A stretch of DNA of 59,121 bases from Faecalibacterium gallinarum (GCF_022180365.1 NZ_BQKV01000036.1:1-59121), one strand, 5' to 3'. Counted from the stretch's first letter, positions 36,877 to 46,104 are shown. The notes: generated by a model from the sequence alone, not told the origin. Numbers and translations are program-made.

Positions 36877-38676
36877 TCAGACCTCCATTAAAATAGGAAG
36901 GATCATGGGGCTGCGCTTGGTGCGGCGGTAAATATAGCTGCTCAGCGCCTCCCGCACCCGGGTCTTGACGCTGTTCCAGTCCCGGACATGCTCCTCGACG
37001 CAGCGGTCCAGCGCCATCTCCACCACACTCTGGGCCCCATCCATCAGGCTCTCGTTCTCGCGGACGTAGACAAAGCCCCGGCTGACCAGGTCCGGCCCGG
37101 CCAGCACTTTGCCGGTGCGGTTGTCCACGGTGGCCACGATGATCACCAGGCCGTCCTCCGACAGATGCTTGCGGTCCCGCAGAACCACGTTGCCCACATC
37201 GCCGACCCCCAGGCCGTCCACCATGACGGCGCCGGCCGCCACCGGCTCGCCCAGCTTGATCTCATCCTGCGAAAGAATGACATTGGAGCCGTTCTCTGCA
37301 ATCAGGATATTGCTGTGGGGGATGCCCAGGCTGGCCGCGGTCAGGGCGTGCTTCTTGAGCTGCTTATACTCGCCGTGAACCGGCAGGAAGTACTTGGGCT
37401 TGGTCAGGCTGAGCATGAGTTTCTGCTCCTCCTGGCAGGCGTGGCCCGAGACGTGGACATCGTACATGCTCTCGTAGATGACCTGGGCGCCCAGCAGCAG
37501 CAGGCCGTTGACGATCTTGGTGACGCTCTTTTCGTTGCCGGGGATGGGGTTGGCCGAGATGATGATGAAGTCCCCGGGGCCCACCCGCACCTGCCGGTGG
37601 CTGCAAGAGGCCATCCGGGACAGGGCGCTCAGGGGCTCGCCCTGGCTGCCGGTGGTGATCAGCACCACCTGCTCAGGGGGATATTTGTTCAGGTCCTCGA
37701 TGTTGATAAGGGTCCCCTCGGGGATGTGCATATACCCCAGCTCCTGGGCCATGGCCGTGTTGTTGACCATGCTCCGGCCGCTGAAAGCCACCTTCCGGCC
37801 CTCTTCCACCGCCAGGTCAATGATCTGCTGGACCCGGTAGATGTTGGAGGCGAAGGTCGCAATGATGATCCGCTTGTTCCGTGCCTGGGTAAACAGGTTG
37901 TGCACACCGGCGGCCACCTTCTGCTCGGTGGCGGTGAAGCCCGGCCGCTCGGCGTTGGTGGAGTCGCTCAGCAGAGCCAGAACGCCTTTCTGGCCATACT
38001 CGGCCAGGGTGGACAGGTCGGTGGGGCCACAGCCCAGGGGGGTGTAGTCGATCTTGAAGTCGCCGGTCTGGATCACCACGCCCGCCGGGCTGTCGATGGC
38101 AAAGGCCACCGAATCCGGGATGGAATGGTTGACGTGGATGGGCTCAACGGTAAAACAGCCCGCTTTGATCTTATGGCGGGGGGTAATCTCCACAAACTTG
38201 GTTTTGCCCGCCAGGTTGAACTCCTCCAGCTTGTTCTTAATCAGGCCGCAGGTCAGCCGGGTGCCGTAGATGGGCACATCAAACTTCTGGAGCAGATAGG
38301 GAATGCTGCCGATGTGATCTTCGTGGCCGTGGGTGATGAACAGGCCCTTGATCCGGTCTTTATTCTGAACGACGAAGGTGAAATCCGGGATCACCAGGTC
38401 GATGCCATACATTTCGCTGTCCGGGAAGACCAGGCCGCAGTCCACGATGATCATATCGCCGCAGCACTCATAGACGGTCATGTTCTTGCCCACTTCGCCC
38501 AGGCCGCCCAGGGGATAGATGTGCAGCGGGGTGGCTGCCTCTTTGGGCTGCTGGGGCCGGCGGGACCGCCGGGGATGATAGGGGCGGCGGGGTTTGGCCG
38601 ACCGACCCTCGCCGGATGCGCTGGATTTGGCCCCGCTGGGGGTGCCGTTGCCGTTATTCTCTTTTGCTTGTGCCAT
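36877..38676 (-). CDS. rnj: Ribonuclease J
   Basis: A 599-residue metallo-beta-lactamase/beta-CASP ribonuclease with endonuclease and 5' exonuclease activity in mRNA decay and RNA maturation. HGHEDH is at 116-121, with PIHVNHSIPDS, DSTNAERPGFT and the late PVHGEYKQL. An N-terminal Lys/Arg/Pro-rich extension of about 45 residues precedes the catalytic domain and may bind RNA. The ATG at 38676 has GGAGG at 5-6 nt; an upstream TTG is less likely. A structured RNA with terminator lies between the strong upstream promoter and this gene. Confidence 0.95.
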   Translation of the reverse strand: MAQAKENNGNGTPSGAKSSASGEGRSAKPRRPYHPRRSRRPQQPKEAATPLHIYPLGGLGEVGKNMTVYECCGDMIIVDCGLVFPDSEMYGIDLVIPDFTFVVQNKDRIKGLFITHGHEDHIGSIPYLLQKFDVPIYGTRLTCGLIKNKLEEFNLAGKTKFVEITPRHKIKAGCFTVEPIHVNHSIPDSVAFAIDSPAGVVIQTGDFKIDYTPLGCGPTDLSTLAEYGQKGVLALLSDSTNAERPGFTATEQKVAAGVHNLFTQARNKRIIIATFASNIYRVQQIIDLAVEEGRKVAFSGRSMVNNTAMAQELGYMHIPEGTLINIEDLNKYPPEQVVLITTGSQGEPLSALSRMASCSHRQVRVGPGDFIIISANPIPGNEKSVTKIVNGLLLLGAQVIYESMYDVHVSGHACQEEQKLMLSLTKPKYFLPVHGEYKQLKKHALTAASLGIPHSNILIAENGSNVILSQDEIKLGEPVAAGAVMVDGLGVGDVGNVVLRDRKHLSEDGLVIIVATVDNRTGKVLAGPDLVSRGFVYVRENESLMDGAQSVVEMALDRCVEEHVRDWNSVKTRVREALSSYIYRRTKRSPMILPILMEV

Positions 38677-38800
38677 TTGTACCTCCAAAAATTATACGCA
38701 AAGCGGGGCCCGCCTCCCGGCATGGCCCGCTCTGTTCAGGGAGGCAGGGGACGCCATTGTCCGCGCCTGTCTCCGGGTGGATACACCGTATAGAAATCAC

Positions 38801-38943
38801 AAAAAGCCTGCTCACAGGCTTTGAAACCTACTCTTCAAAGGCCCCGTTGACCCTCGCCAGTCCATCTGCTCGATGCGACCGTGGTCCGCCTTTTGCCGAG
38901 ATCGGGCATACGCCGCGCCTATGCCCCTATACGTCAATTGTTG
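38801..38943 (-). ncRNA. Unclassified structured RNA or terminated leader upstream of RNase J
   Basis: A near-consensus promoter (38949-38977) would start transcription near 38943 leftward; an intrinsic terminator ends at 38801, giving about 143 nt with no credible reading frame. Visible pairings are GGGCATA/TATGCCC (9-nt loop) near the 5' end, CTTTGAA/TTCAAAG, and the terminator stem AGCCTG/CAGGCT (4-nt loop) followed by TTTTT; TTGAC near the 5' end can pair with GTCAA further on to close a multi-branch. The RNase J start lies 125 nt beyond. It may be an independent small RNA or an attenuating leader controlling RNase J. I could not match it to SRP RNA, 6S RNA, tmRNA, T-box or common riboswitch cores. 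Confidence 0.65.
38805..38820 (-). terminator. Terminator of the structured RNA
   Basis: Read leftward: AGCCTG-TGAG-CAGGCT followed by TTTTT (38801-38805 on the complementary strand). It lies between the RNA promoter and the RNase J gene. Confidence 0.85.
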
Positions 38944-38948
38944 GTTTT

Positions 38949-38977
38949 AGTATAGTAGCCCGGCCTCTTTTTGTCAA
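38949..38977 (-). promoter_or_regulatory. Strong promoter of the structured RNA / RNase J leader
   Basis: Read leftward: consensus TTGACA, 17-nt spacer, TATACT. This is the closest match to the sigma-A consensus in the window. Confidence 0.88.
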
Positions 38978-39019
38978 TTCCGAGCTTTGGCAGCCTAGTT
39001 GGAAAATATGCGTTTTCTC

Positions 39020-39049
39020 TTGACAGCGAGGGCAAAATAGCTCTAAATA
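39020..39049 (+). promoter_or_regulatory. Promoter of rnhA-mnmA
   Basis: TTGACA, 18-nt spacer, TAAATA, about 60 nt before rnhA. It is back to back with the leftward promoter at 38949-38977. A GCCGCC..GGCGGC hairpin lies in the resulting leader. Confidence 0.7.
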
Positions 39050-39108
39050 AAGGTAGCGCCGCCCGCCTTTGGGAGGCGGCAGAACGTCTTGTGCAACAGG
39101 AGCAACCC

Positions 39109-39570
39109 ATGAAACAGGTCGAAATTTACACCGATGGCGCATGCAGCGGCAACCCCGGCCCCGGCGGCTGGGGGGCGGTGCTGCGCTACCGCTTCGGCGG
39201 CAAAATCTACGAAAAAGAGCTCAGCGGCGGCGCCGCCAGCACCACCAACAACCGGATGGAGCTGACCGCATTTATTGAGGCCCTGCGCCAGCTGAAAGAG
39301 CCCTGCGAGGTGCGCTACTGCTCCGACAGCCAGTATGTCATCAACGGGCTGCAAAAGGGCTGGGCCAAGGGCTGGCGGGCCCGGGGCTGGAAAAAGTCCG
39401 ACGGCTCCCCTGCCCTAAACCCGGACCTCTGGGCCCTGGCGCTGGAACAGGAGGCCCGGCACAAGATCACCTACATCTGGGTGAAAGGCCACGCCGGACA
39501 CCCGGAAAACGAACGCTGCGACCAGCTGGCCGTGGCCCAGAGCAAAGCATACGGCGGGAGGCAAGAGTAA
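39109..39570 (+). CDS. rnhA: Ribonuclease HI
   Basis: A 153-residue RNase H that cuts RNA in RNA-DNA hybrids. The catalytic acids are visible in [18 protein letters not shown] (first Asp), NRMELTA (Glu), SDSQYV (Asp) and the final ENERCDQLA (Asp). [15 protein letters not shown] is the basic handle typical of bacterial type 1 enzymes. ATG 39109 has CAGGAG upstream; a longer frame exists but begins outside the domain. It is followed immediately (TAA-ATG) by mnmA. Confidence 0.96.
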   Translation: MKQVEIYTDGACSGNPGPGGWGAVLRYRFGGKIYEKELSGGAASTTNNRMELTAFIEALRQLKEPCEVRYCSDSQYVINGLQKGWAKGWRARGWKKSDGSPALNPDLWALALEQEARHKITYIWVKGHAGHPENERCDQLAVAQSKAYGGRQE

Positions 39571-40641
39571 ATGCAGGATGTTTTTTTGCCCGGCAACGGG
39601 TTTGATACCTACGAGGCACAGGACAAGGTTCTGGTGGGAATGAGCGGCGGGGTGGATTCCAGCGTCGCGGTACGGATCCTCCAGCAGCAGGGCTTCGCGG
39701 TGACGGGGGCGGTGATCCGCTTTTCCCCCGCACACGAGGGGGCTGTGGAGGCGGCCCGCCGCTCTGCCGAACAACTGGGGATCGAGTGCGTGGTGCTGGA
39801 CGCCCAGGATCTGTTTGAAAAAGAGGTAATCCGCCCCTTCTGCGCCGACTACTGCGCGGGCCGCACCCCCAACCCCTGTGTGATGTGCAACCCGGCGGTC
39901 AAGTTCGCGGCCCTGCTGGAGGCCGCCAACCGAATGGGGATCTCCTATATTGCCACCGGCCACTATGCACGGGTCGAGGTGGATGAGGACGGCGTCTGCC
40001 GGATTCATCGGCCCGCCAGCCTGGCCCGGGATCAGAGCTATATGCTCTGCCGTCTGGACCAGAAGGTGCTCAGCCGGCTGATCCTGCCCCTGGGCGAATT
40101 CGAGAAGGAGGACATCCGGGAGATGGCCCGGGACTTTGGGCTGGACTGCGCCGACGCCCCCGACAGCATGGAAATCTGCTTCATCCCCGAGGGGGACTAC
40201 GCCGGGTACATCACCCGGCGGGGCCTCACCGGCAAAGCCGGGCACTTCCTCTCCCCCGACGGGGCGGACCTGGGCCCCCATAAAGGGGTGCTTCACTACA
40301 CCATCGGCCAGCGCAAGGGGCTGGGCCTGGCTCTGGGAGAGCCGGTGTTCATCAAGTCCATTCTGGAAAATGGCGACATCCAGCTGGCCCGGGCTGGGCA
40401 GGAGTATTTCCGCACCGTGACCCTGCGGGACATCGCCACAGCCGACGGTCAGCCCCTGGCCGCCGGGACCTACCTGGTCAAGGTGCGGAGCGCTGCTGCC
40501 CTCACCCCGGCGGAGTTCGACGGCCGGGATACCCTCACCTTCCCCGAGCCGGTGCGGGCCCCCGCCCCGGGCCAGACAGCCGCCCTTTACCGGGACGGCG
40601 CTGTGCTGGGCGGCGGGTTTATCGCCAGCGCAATGGAATAA
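39571..40641 (+). CDS. mnmA: tRNA-specific 2-thiouridylase MnmA
   Basis: A 356-residue enzyme that thiolates uridine-34 of Lys, Glu and Gln tRNAs. The PP-loop GMSGGVDSS is at 23-31 and the two catalytic cysteines are Cys103 (NPCVMCN) and Cys203 (SMEICFIP). HYTIGQRKGLG is the family's tRNA-binding segment. The ATG directly follows the rnhA stop, with GGGAGG about 10 nt upstream. An N-terminal extension of some 16 residues precedes the usual family start. Confidence 0.96.
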   Translation: MQDVFLPGNGFDTYEAQDKVLVGMSGGVDSSVAVRILQQQGFAVTGAVIRFSPAHEGAVEAARRSAEQLGIECVVLDAQDLFEKEVIRPFCADYCAGRTPNPCVMCNPAVKFAALLEAANRMGISYIATGHYARVEVDEDGVCRIHRPASLARDQSYMLCRLDQKVLSRLILPLGEFEKEDIREMARDFGLDCADAPDSMEICFIPEGDYAGYITRRGLTGKAGHFLSPDGADLGPHKGVLHYTIGQRKGLGLALGEPVFIKSILENGDIQLARAGQEYFRTVTLRDIATADGQPLAAGTYLVKVRSAAALTPAEFDGRDTLTFPEPVRAPAPGQTAALYRDGAVLGGGFIASAME

Positions 40642-40708
40642 TCCGTTAGAATATAACTATCCGTTATTAAAGTTCACCCAAAACTATGGTAAATGAGAGG
40701 AGAATTGT

Positions 40709-41818
40709 ATGAGCCGCGTTACATCCCGTTTTGCTTCCATCCCGCTCTGGGTGCGGGGAATTCTGGGGCTGTTGGCCCTGGTGCTGCTTCTGGTGATCGG
40801 CTATGTGATCTACTACTTTGCCAGCTACTACCGCATTGAGGACAACCTAACCCTGGAGGTCCGGGGGGCGGCGGCCGCCGCTGACGAGACCCTGGCCGCC
40901 GGGCAGGAGTACAGCATCCTCACCTGGAACCTGGGCTTTGGGGCGTACAGTGCCGATTACAGCTTCTTTATGGACGGCGGCACCGAGTCCCGGGCATACA
41001 GTGCCGACGCGGTGCGGGAGAATATCGGCGGAACCCTTTCGGCTGCTCAGGCCTTAGATCCGGACTTTATCTTCTTCCAGGAAGTGGACGTGGACGCCAC
41101 CCGGTCCTATCATGTGAATGAGTACGAAATGGCGGCGCAGTCCTTTGCGAGCTACGACAACGTGCTGGCCATCAACTTTGACTCCCCTTACCTGTTCTGG
41201 CCTCTGCTGGAGCCCCACGGCAAGTCCCTGGCGGGCATGGTGACCCTCTCCCGCTTCCCCATTCAGAGCGGACTGCGCCGCAGCCTGCCCATCGACAAAG
41301 GCCTGACCAAGGTGTTTGACCTGGACCGCTGTTACAGCATCAGCGAGCTGGAAGTGGAAAACGGCCGCAAGCTCTATCTCATCAACCTCCACGCCTCCGC
41401 TTACTCGGAGGAGCCCGAGACCGTCCCCGCCCAGATGCGGCAGCTGGCTGCCGATCTGGAGAAATACTACGCGGACGGCGAAAACTATGTGATTGTGGGC
41501 GGCGACTTTAACCAGGATCTGCCCGGCGACTCCCTCTCTCGGCTGAACGAAAGCGTTGGCGGCTACACCTGGGCCCGCCCCTTCGACCGCAGCTATCTGC
41601 CGGAGTCCTTCTCGGTGGCAGACTACACCCAGGATCCCCTGGTACCCAGCTGCCGCAACTGCGACACCCCCTATGTGCCCGGCGAGACCTTCGTTATCTG
41701 CGTGGACGGGTTTATCGTATCGGACAATGTGCGGGTGGAAAGTGTGGAAGTCCAGGACGAGGGCTTCGCCCACACTGATCACAATCCGGTCCTGATGCGT
41801 TTTGTACTGGAAGGATAA
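40709..41818 (+). CDS. Membrane-anchored endonuclease/exonuclease/phosphatase-family protein
   Basis: A 369-residue EEP-fold hydrolase held by one N-terminal transmembrane helix (about 15-37), with the catalytic domain outside the cell by the positive-inside rule. The EEP signatures are LTWNLGFG, FFQEVDVDA, VGGDFNQD and the terminal AHTDHNPVLM; all expected metal and catalytic residues seem present. Members act on DNA, RNA, phosphoinositides or sphingomyelin. SD AGGAG precedes the ATG. Monocistronic, ending at a bidirectional terminator. Substrate unknown. Confidence 0.9.
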   Translation: MSRVTSRFASIPLWVRGILGLLALVLLLVIGYVIYYFASYYRIEDNLTLEVRGAAAAADETLAAGQEYSILTWNLGFGAYSADYSFFMDGGTESRAYSADAVRENIGGTLSAAQALDPDFIFFQEVDVDATRSYHVNEYEMAAQSFASYDNVLAINFDSPYLFWPLLEPHGKSLAGMVTLSRFPIQSGLRRSLPIDKGLTKVFDLDRCYSISELEVENGRKLYLINLHASAYSEEPETVPAQMRQLAADLEKYYADGENYVIVGGDFNQDLPGDSLSRLNESVGGYTWARPFDRSYLPESFSVADYTQDPLVPSCRNCDTPYVPGETFVICVDGFIVSDNVRVESVEVQDEGFAHTDHNPVLMRFVLEG

Positions 41819-41856
41819 TCCGACCAAATTATTACATTTAATTTAATATAGCAGAC

Positions 41857-41918
41857 AAAAAGCTGCACCCTGTCGGCCCCGAGGCGTTTGGCCCGGCCGT
41901 GAGGATGCAGCTTTTGTT
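41857..41918. terminator. Bidirectional intrinsic terminator
   Basis: Stem AAAAGCTGCA / TGCAGCTTTT with a GC-rich inner hairpin in the loop, between the converging EEP-family and mgsA genes. Confidence 0.85.
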
Positions 41919-41976
41919 TTACTCTTGCTTTGGGTTTGAGTGGGCGCCCGCGCAGACGCCCGGCGCAGAATACGCC

Positions 41977-42381
41977 TTATTTCTGAGGGTTTACGATGTC
42001 GCGCCAGTCCAGATCGCCCCGCTCGAGGCCGTGGATCAATACTTCCGCCGTCGCAATGTTGGTGGCCATGGGGATGTTATGTACATCACACAGCCGCAGA
42101 AGGGTCATCTCATTGGGTTCGCTGGGTTTCGCATTGATCGGATCACGGAAGAACAGCAGCAAATCGATCTCATTGCAGGCAATGCGGGAGGCAATCTGTT
42201 GGTCGCCGCCCTGAATCCCCGCCAGGAAACGCTGTACCTGCAAGCCGGTAGCTTCGGAGATTAGTTTGCCGGTCGTACCGGTCGCCACCAATTTGTGCTG
42301 GCTTAAAATGCGGCAGTACGCCGTGCAGAACTGTACCATCAGCTCCTTTTTGGAGTCATGCGCGATCAGCGCAATCGTCAT
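41977..42381 (-). CDS. mgsA: Methylglyoxal synthase
   Basis: A 134-residue enzyme that turns dihydroxyacetone phosphate into methylglyoxal and phosphate, a bypass of lower glycolysis under phosphate limitation. [10 protein letters not shown] (3-12), TGTTG, the catalytic-Asp segment [10 protein letters not shown] (Asp60) and FFRDP are diagnostic. The ATG at 42381 is preferred over one at 42390, because the SD AAAGGAG abuts the earlier codon but lies 9 nt from this one. It has its own promoter. Confidence 0.95.
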   Translation of the reverse strand: MTIALIAHDSKKELMVQFCTAYCRILSQHKLVATGTTGKLISEATGLQVQRFLAGIQGGDQQIASRIACNEIDLLLFFRDPINAKPSEPNEMTLLRLCDVHNIPMATNIATAEVLIHGLERGDLDWRDIVNPQK

Positions 42382-42438
42382 TCGCCCCATCTCCTTTGCT
42401 CACACTTCAGACTCGAATCAAAAAGGTTTCACAGAACC

Positions 42439-42467
42439 ATATTACCACAATTTGCGTTCCATGACAA
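42439..42467 (-). promoter_or_regulatory. Promoter of mgsA
   Basis: Read leftward: TTGTCA, 17-nt spacer, TAATAT, about 58 nt before the start of mgsA. Confidence 0.75.
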
Positions 42468-42559
42468 CAGTTTTTATACAGAACATTCAATTTCTTGGAA
42501 TTTACACGTTGAAAACCATCCTTGCCCACCCCCAAAAGGGGCGGCAGACCAAGTTTTTT

Positions 42560-44620
42560 TCACTCCAGCAGCTGACCCTCAGGCACGGGGGTCATGGTGT
42601 TGGACCGCTCGAAGAAATAGGCGTTGAAGATATCCGCCACCAGATTGCCCGCACGGGAACCGCCGCCGCCGTACTCGATCACAATGCCGAGGGCGATCTG
42701 GGGGTCCTCCACCGGGCCGTAAGCAATCATGGTGGTATTGGTATAGTGCTTGCCGTTTTCGTCGGTCTCACTGCGCTGGGGGGTGCCTGTCTTACAGGCA
42801 ATGGTATAGGGGTAATCGGCCAGGCCCGAAACTGTATCGGAAACGCCGATCATGCCCTGCTCCACCAGGTCAAAGGCCCCCATATTGTCCTCGATGATAT
42901 CCACAATCTCGGGCTGGACCTCCTCCAGCACCTCGCCGGTGTTGGTATCCAGAAGGGCCTTGACAAAGTGGGTGCGGTAGCGCACCCCCTTGTTGGCGAT
43001 GGTGGCGGCATAGGTGGCCAGCTGCACCGGCGTCACCACCGTATTGCCCTGGCCAATGGCGGCCTGGACTTCCAAGGATTCGGTGTAGTTGGAATCCTGC
43101 TTGGTGGTCAGGCGGCCGGTAGACTCGCCCACCTCCACGCCGGTGGCCACACCCAGGCCCAGGCGGTAGGCATAGGCATCGTAAACGTCGCTGGTGGTGC
43201 GGCGGCCTACGTCATAGAAGAAGATATTGCAGCTCCACTTGATGGCGGTGACAATGTCAATATCTCCGCTGTGGCCGTGGCGGGTACACTTGGGGTGATA
43301 ATCCTTGAAGTAGGTGTAAACGCCGTTGCAGTAGACAGTCTCATCCTTGGTGATGGTGCCGCTGAGCAGGGCAGCCAGGGCCACCGAGGGTTTATAGGTG
43401 GAACCGGGGGTATAGAGCCCCTGCAAGGCACGGTTATACAGGGGCAGACCGGGGTCTGCACTGTACTCGCTGTACTGGGTGCTGTACAGGTTCTGGTCAA
43501 AGCTGGGATAGTTGGAGCAGGCCAGGACGCTGCCGTCCTTCACATCCAGCACCACCACCGCACCCGCGCTGGCCGCCGTACCATAAGTCTCGGCGATCTG
43601 CTGGATGTTCCGGGCCAGAGCCTCATCCACCGCTTTCTGGAACTCGCTGTTCACCGTCAGCATCACGGTTTTGCCCGGCTGGGGCTCGGTGGTGATGCTG
43701 GTGTCGATGATGACGCCGTTTGCGTCCCGGGTGATGGTCTCGACGCCGTCCTTGCCCCGCAGTTCATCCTCGTAGACCGATTCCAGCCCCGAGATGCCGA
43801 TGACGTCGTTCATGGCGTACCCCTTATCCCGCAGGGGATAAGTTACCTGGCCGTTTTCGTCCACCACCTTCCAGCGCTCAGCGGTGATCTTGCTCACCCG
43901 GCCCAGCACATGGGGCAGAATGGTGCCGTCGGTATAACTGCGGGCGCTGGTCTCGGCGATCTCCACCCCGGGCAAGGTCAGGCTGCGCTCCTTGATGGCC
44001 GCCACCGTCTGGTCCGAGACGTTCTCCGCCAGAATGAAGTTGTTCAGGTTGGAAAAATCCTCCTGCTCCATCTGATACCGGATGCCGGCCAGAACCCGCT
44101 GCCAGCCGGGCTCGTACCCGGTCAGCTCGTATTCCTCCACCAACTTTTCCATGATATCGTCGGCAGTGGCATACTGCTGCATCCCCAGCGAATCTTTGAG
44201 GTTCGCAAGGGCTTTCTGGTCGCTCTCGCTGGCGGGGTCGTCGGTAAAGGCATAATGGCCCTGGGCGTCCGGCGCGCCGATCAGCATTTCATCGTTCCAG
44301 CTCTCGCCGCAGGACTGCAAAAGCAGCACGGCCTGGCGCAAAGTCTCGTTGAGGTCGCTGTCGCCCATCATGAGCTTGTTCAAAATCACATTGTAGCAGG
44401 TAGTACTGGTGGCAATCCGCCGGCCATAGCTGTCCACGATATCGCCTCGGGCCGCCGTCACCGTAAACTTATACTCGGTGGTGTTGGTGGCCTTGGCGGC
44501 GAACTCGTCTCCATGGACCAGCTGCAAAAAAATCAGGCGCAGGACATACAGCCCAATGATGGCCCCAGCCACCGCAATCAGGAGCATCATGCGGCGCACC
44601 ACCGTTTTCCGTTCTTCCAA
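42560..44620 (-). CDS. mrdA: Class B penicillin-binding protein (PBP2, elongasome)
   Basis: A 686-residue peptidoglycan transpeptidase. One N-terminal membrane helix (about 11-33) is followed by the dimerisation domain (ARGDIVDSYGRRIA, 57-70) and the transpeptidase domain with STYK 407-410 (Ser407 nucleophile), SCN 463-465 and KTGT 610-613. It crosslinks side-wall peptidoglycan with the Mre proteins. It follows mreD by 29 nt at the end of the mreBCD-pbp2 operon. Confidence 0.95.
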   Translation of the reverse strand: MEERKTVVRRMMLLIAVAGAIIGLYVLRLIFLQLVHGDEFAAKATNTTEYKFTVTAARGDIVDSYGRRIATSTTCYNVILNKLMMGDSDLNETLRQAVLLLQSCGESWNDEMLIGAPDAQGHYAFTDDPASESDQKALANLKDSLGMQQYATADDIMEKLVEEYELTGYEPGWQRVLAGIRYQMEQEDFSNLNNFILAENVSDQTVAAIKERSLTLPGVEIAETSARSYTDGTILPHVLGRVSKITAERWKVVDENGQVTYPLRDKGYAMNDVIGISGLESVYEDELRGKDGVETITRDANGVIIDTSITTEPQPGKTVMLTVNSEFQKAVDEALARNIQQIAETYGTAASAGAVVVLDVKDGSVLACSNYPSFDQNLYSTQYSEYSADPGLPLYNRALQGLYTPGSTYKPSVALAALLSGTITKDETVYCNGVYTYFKDYHPKCTRHGHSGDIDIVTAIKWSCNIFFYDVGRRTTSDVYDAYAYRLGLGVATGVEVGESTGRLTTKQDSNYTESLEVQAAIGQGNTVVTPVQLATYAATIANKGVRYRTHFVKALLDTNTGEVLEEVQPEIVDIIEDNMGAFDLVEQGMIGVSDTVSGLADYPYTIACKTGTPQRSETDENGKHYTNTTMIAYGPVEDPQIALGIVIEYGGGGSRAGNLVADIFNAYFFERSNTMTPVPEGQLLE

Positions 44621-44649
44621 GGCTGCCGCCTCCTTCCTGTTTTTTCGGG

Positions 44650-45183
44650 TTATATAATCCCGGTGTCAATCTTGAATTCCGTATGGATTCTCCGGACCGC
44701 CATAAACAGCGGCATGGAAATCACCCCCGACATCAGCACCGTCAGGGGCACATACCGCAGATAGCGGGCCAGCGCGCCGCTGTACTCGGGCATCACATAG
44801 AAAAAGAGGTGATCCCCCGAAAGGACAAACCAGACCAGCAGCCCGCTGATCAGCCCGAAATTGAGGGTAGTGGTCTTGAGATAGAGCTGGGCCGTCACCG
44901 ACAAAAGAAAGCAGAGGATCATCAGCTCCAGGGCCAGCAGGCCCACCGTCCGGCCGGCAGTGTAGTCCCACATGAGACCACAGACCGCCCCGAACAGGGC
45001 CCCGGCGAACTCTCCCTCAAACACCGCCACCGCCAAACCCAGGGGCAGCAGGAACACCGGCTTTGCCTCGCCCAGCTGCAAAAAGCCGGGGGTGGTCTGA
45101 AGCACCGTGCATCCCAGCAAGAGCAAAAGATAACAGCCCCATTTAAAGCCCTGGGCGCGCTTGCGTTTCCGGCGTGATTCCAT
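44650..45183 (-). CDS. mreD: Rod-shape determining protein MreD
   Basis: A 177-residue polytopic membrane protein with five or six hydrophobic segments, of MreD size. It is recognised from the hydrophobicity pattern and from its place between mreC and the PBP2 gene, as sequence conservation in this family is low. ATG 45183 has AAGGAGAGG upstream; a longer frame overlaps mreC and is rejected. It starts 19 nt after mreC. Confidence 0.9.
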   Translation of the reverse strand: MESRRKRKRAQGFKWGCYLLLLLGCTVLQTTPGFLQLGEAKPVFLLPLGLAVAVFEGEFAGALFGAVCGLMWDYTAGRTVGLLALELMILCFLLSVTAQLYLKTTTLNFGLISGLLVWFVLSGDHLFFYVMPEYSGALARYLRYVPLTVLMSGVISMPLFMAVRRIHTEFKIDTGII

Positions 45184-45202
45184 GGTCGGCCTCTCCTTTG
45201 CC

Positions 45203-46033
45203 TTAATACTGGGTGATGACAAATGCGTGCTTGGCCCCAAAGACGTCGCCGCCCGGCTCCACCACCGCGATGGTGGATTTGCCGCTGCTCTCGGGCAGGA
45301 GCTCCACAATGGTGCCCACCAGCACATCCGGAGGGTACACCCCGCCCAGGCCGGTGGTAATCACCTGGTCACGGACGGTGGCCATGGAGTCCCGGGCCAG
45401 GTTGGTAAACAGGCACAGCCCCTGCTCGGCATAGGAGGCGTCCCCGGTGAGGATGCCGTTATCCCGGGTGCGGGAGACCACCACCGACGCATTGAAGCTG
45501 GGGTGGAGGATGGTCAGCACCTTGCAGCTGGTGAGATCGGCCTCAATGACAACCCCCAGCAGATACCCCTCGTCGCTGACCACGGTGTCCCCCCGCTCCA
45601 CTCCGTGGGCGGTGCCTTTGTCCAGGGTAAAACCGCCGAACTCGTCCAGGGTGTCCCGGCCGATGACAAAAGCCGAGACATAGGTGTTCTGGGGATTTTC
45701 CTCCTGGATCTGTTCCAGTTTTTTGTAGGCCTCGTTTTCCGCCTTGAGGCGGTCGTACTCCACCATCTGGGACCGCAGCTCGGCGTTCTCCTCCCGGAGG
45801 GTCTCATTTTCTTCCATGATGGCGTCAATGTTGGTGTACTTCTCCCAGAGAGAGGACACCCCGCCGCTGACGGCGGCCGCCACCTTCTGGAAGGGGGCTA
45901 CCGCCACGCTCAGCAGCTCCTGGGGAGCAGCGGTCAGGCGGCCGTTGGCCCCGGCGTAGGCCATCAGACCCACCAGGAACACCGCCACCGCGATCAGAAT
46001 CTTAAATTTCCAGGTGTCGAAAAAATCCTTCAC
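45203..46033 (-). CDS. mreC: Rod-shape determining protein MreC
   Basis: A 276-residue bitopic protein linking cytoplasmic MreB to the wall synthesis enzymes. One N-terminal helix (11-28) is followed by a coiled coil (about 65-110, Glu/Asn/Leu-rich) and the two-lobed beta domain (GDTVVSDEGYLLGVV, ILTGDAS, VITTGLGGVYPPDVLVG). The last of these is the family hallmark. It lies 121 nt after mreB, across a hairpin that may reduce read-through. Confidence 0.95.
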   Translation of the reverse strand: MKDFFDTWKFKILIAVAVFLVGLMAYAGANGRLTAAPQELLSVAVAPFQKVAAAVSGGVSSLWEKYTNIDAIMEENETLREENAELRSQMVEYDRLKAENEAYKKLEQIQEENPQNTYVSAFVIGRDTLDEFGGFTLDKGTAHGVERGDTVVSDEGYLLGVVIEADLTSCKVLTILHPSFNASVVVSRTRDNGILTGDASYAEQGLCLFTNLARDSMATVRDQVITTGLGGVYPPDVLVGTIVELLPESSGKSTIAVVEPGGDVFGAKHAFVITQY

Positions 46034-46069
46034 CGCGCCAGCCTCCTGTTCCTGCGGTATCTGGTTTGT

Positions 46070-46104
46070 AAAAAAGCGCGGACAGCCGCCGCCATCCGCA
46101 CTTT
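46070..46104 (-). terminator. Terminator/attenuator between mreB and mreC
   Basis: Read leftward: AAAGTGCGGA, 12-nt loop, TCCGCGCTTT, then more T residues. The stem is 10 bp with one T-G pair. It would set a higher mreB level than mreC, mreD and PBP2. Confidence 0.75.

Noticed and set aside
34789-36891. A 700-residue reading frame antisense to gdpP, and similar ones antisense to ftsH, rnj, PBP2 and the U32 gene
   Set aside because: Same codon-mirror artefact; none shows a family motif and each opposes a well-supported gene.
38801-38943. Assignment of the RNA upstream of RNase J to SRP RNA, 6S RNA, T-box, ZTP or c-di-GMP riboswitch
   Set aside because: The GGAA-tetraloop core of SRP RNA, the T-box sequence, and the conserved riboswitch cores are not present, and the length is short for 6S RNA. 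Left unclassified.
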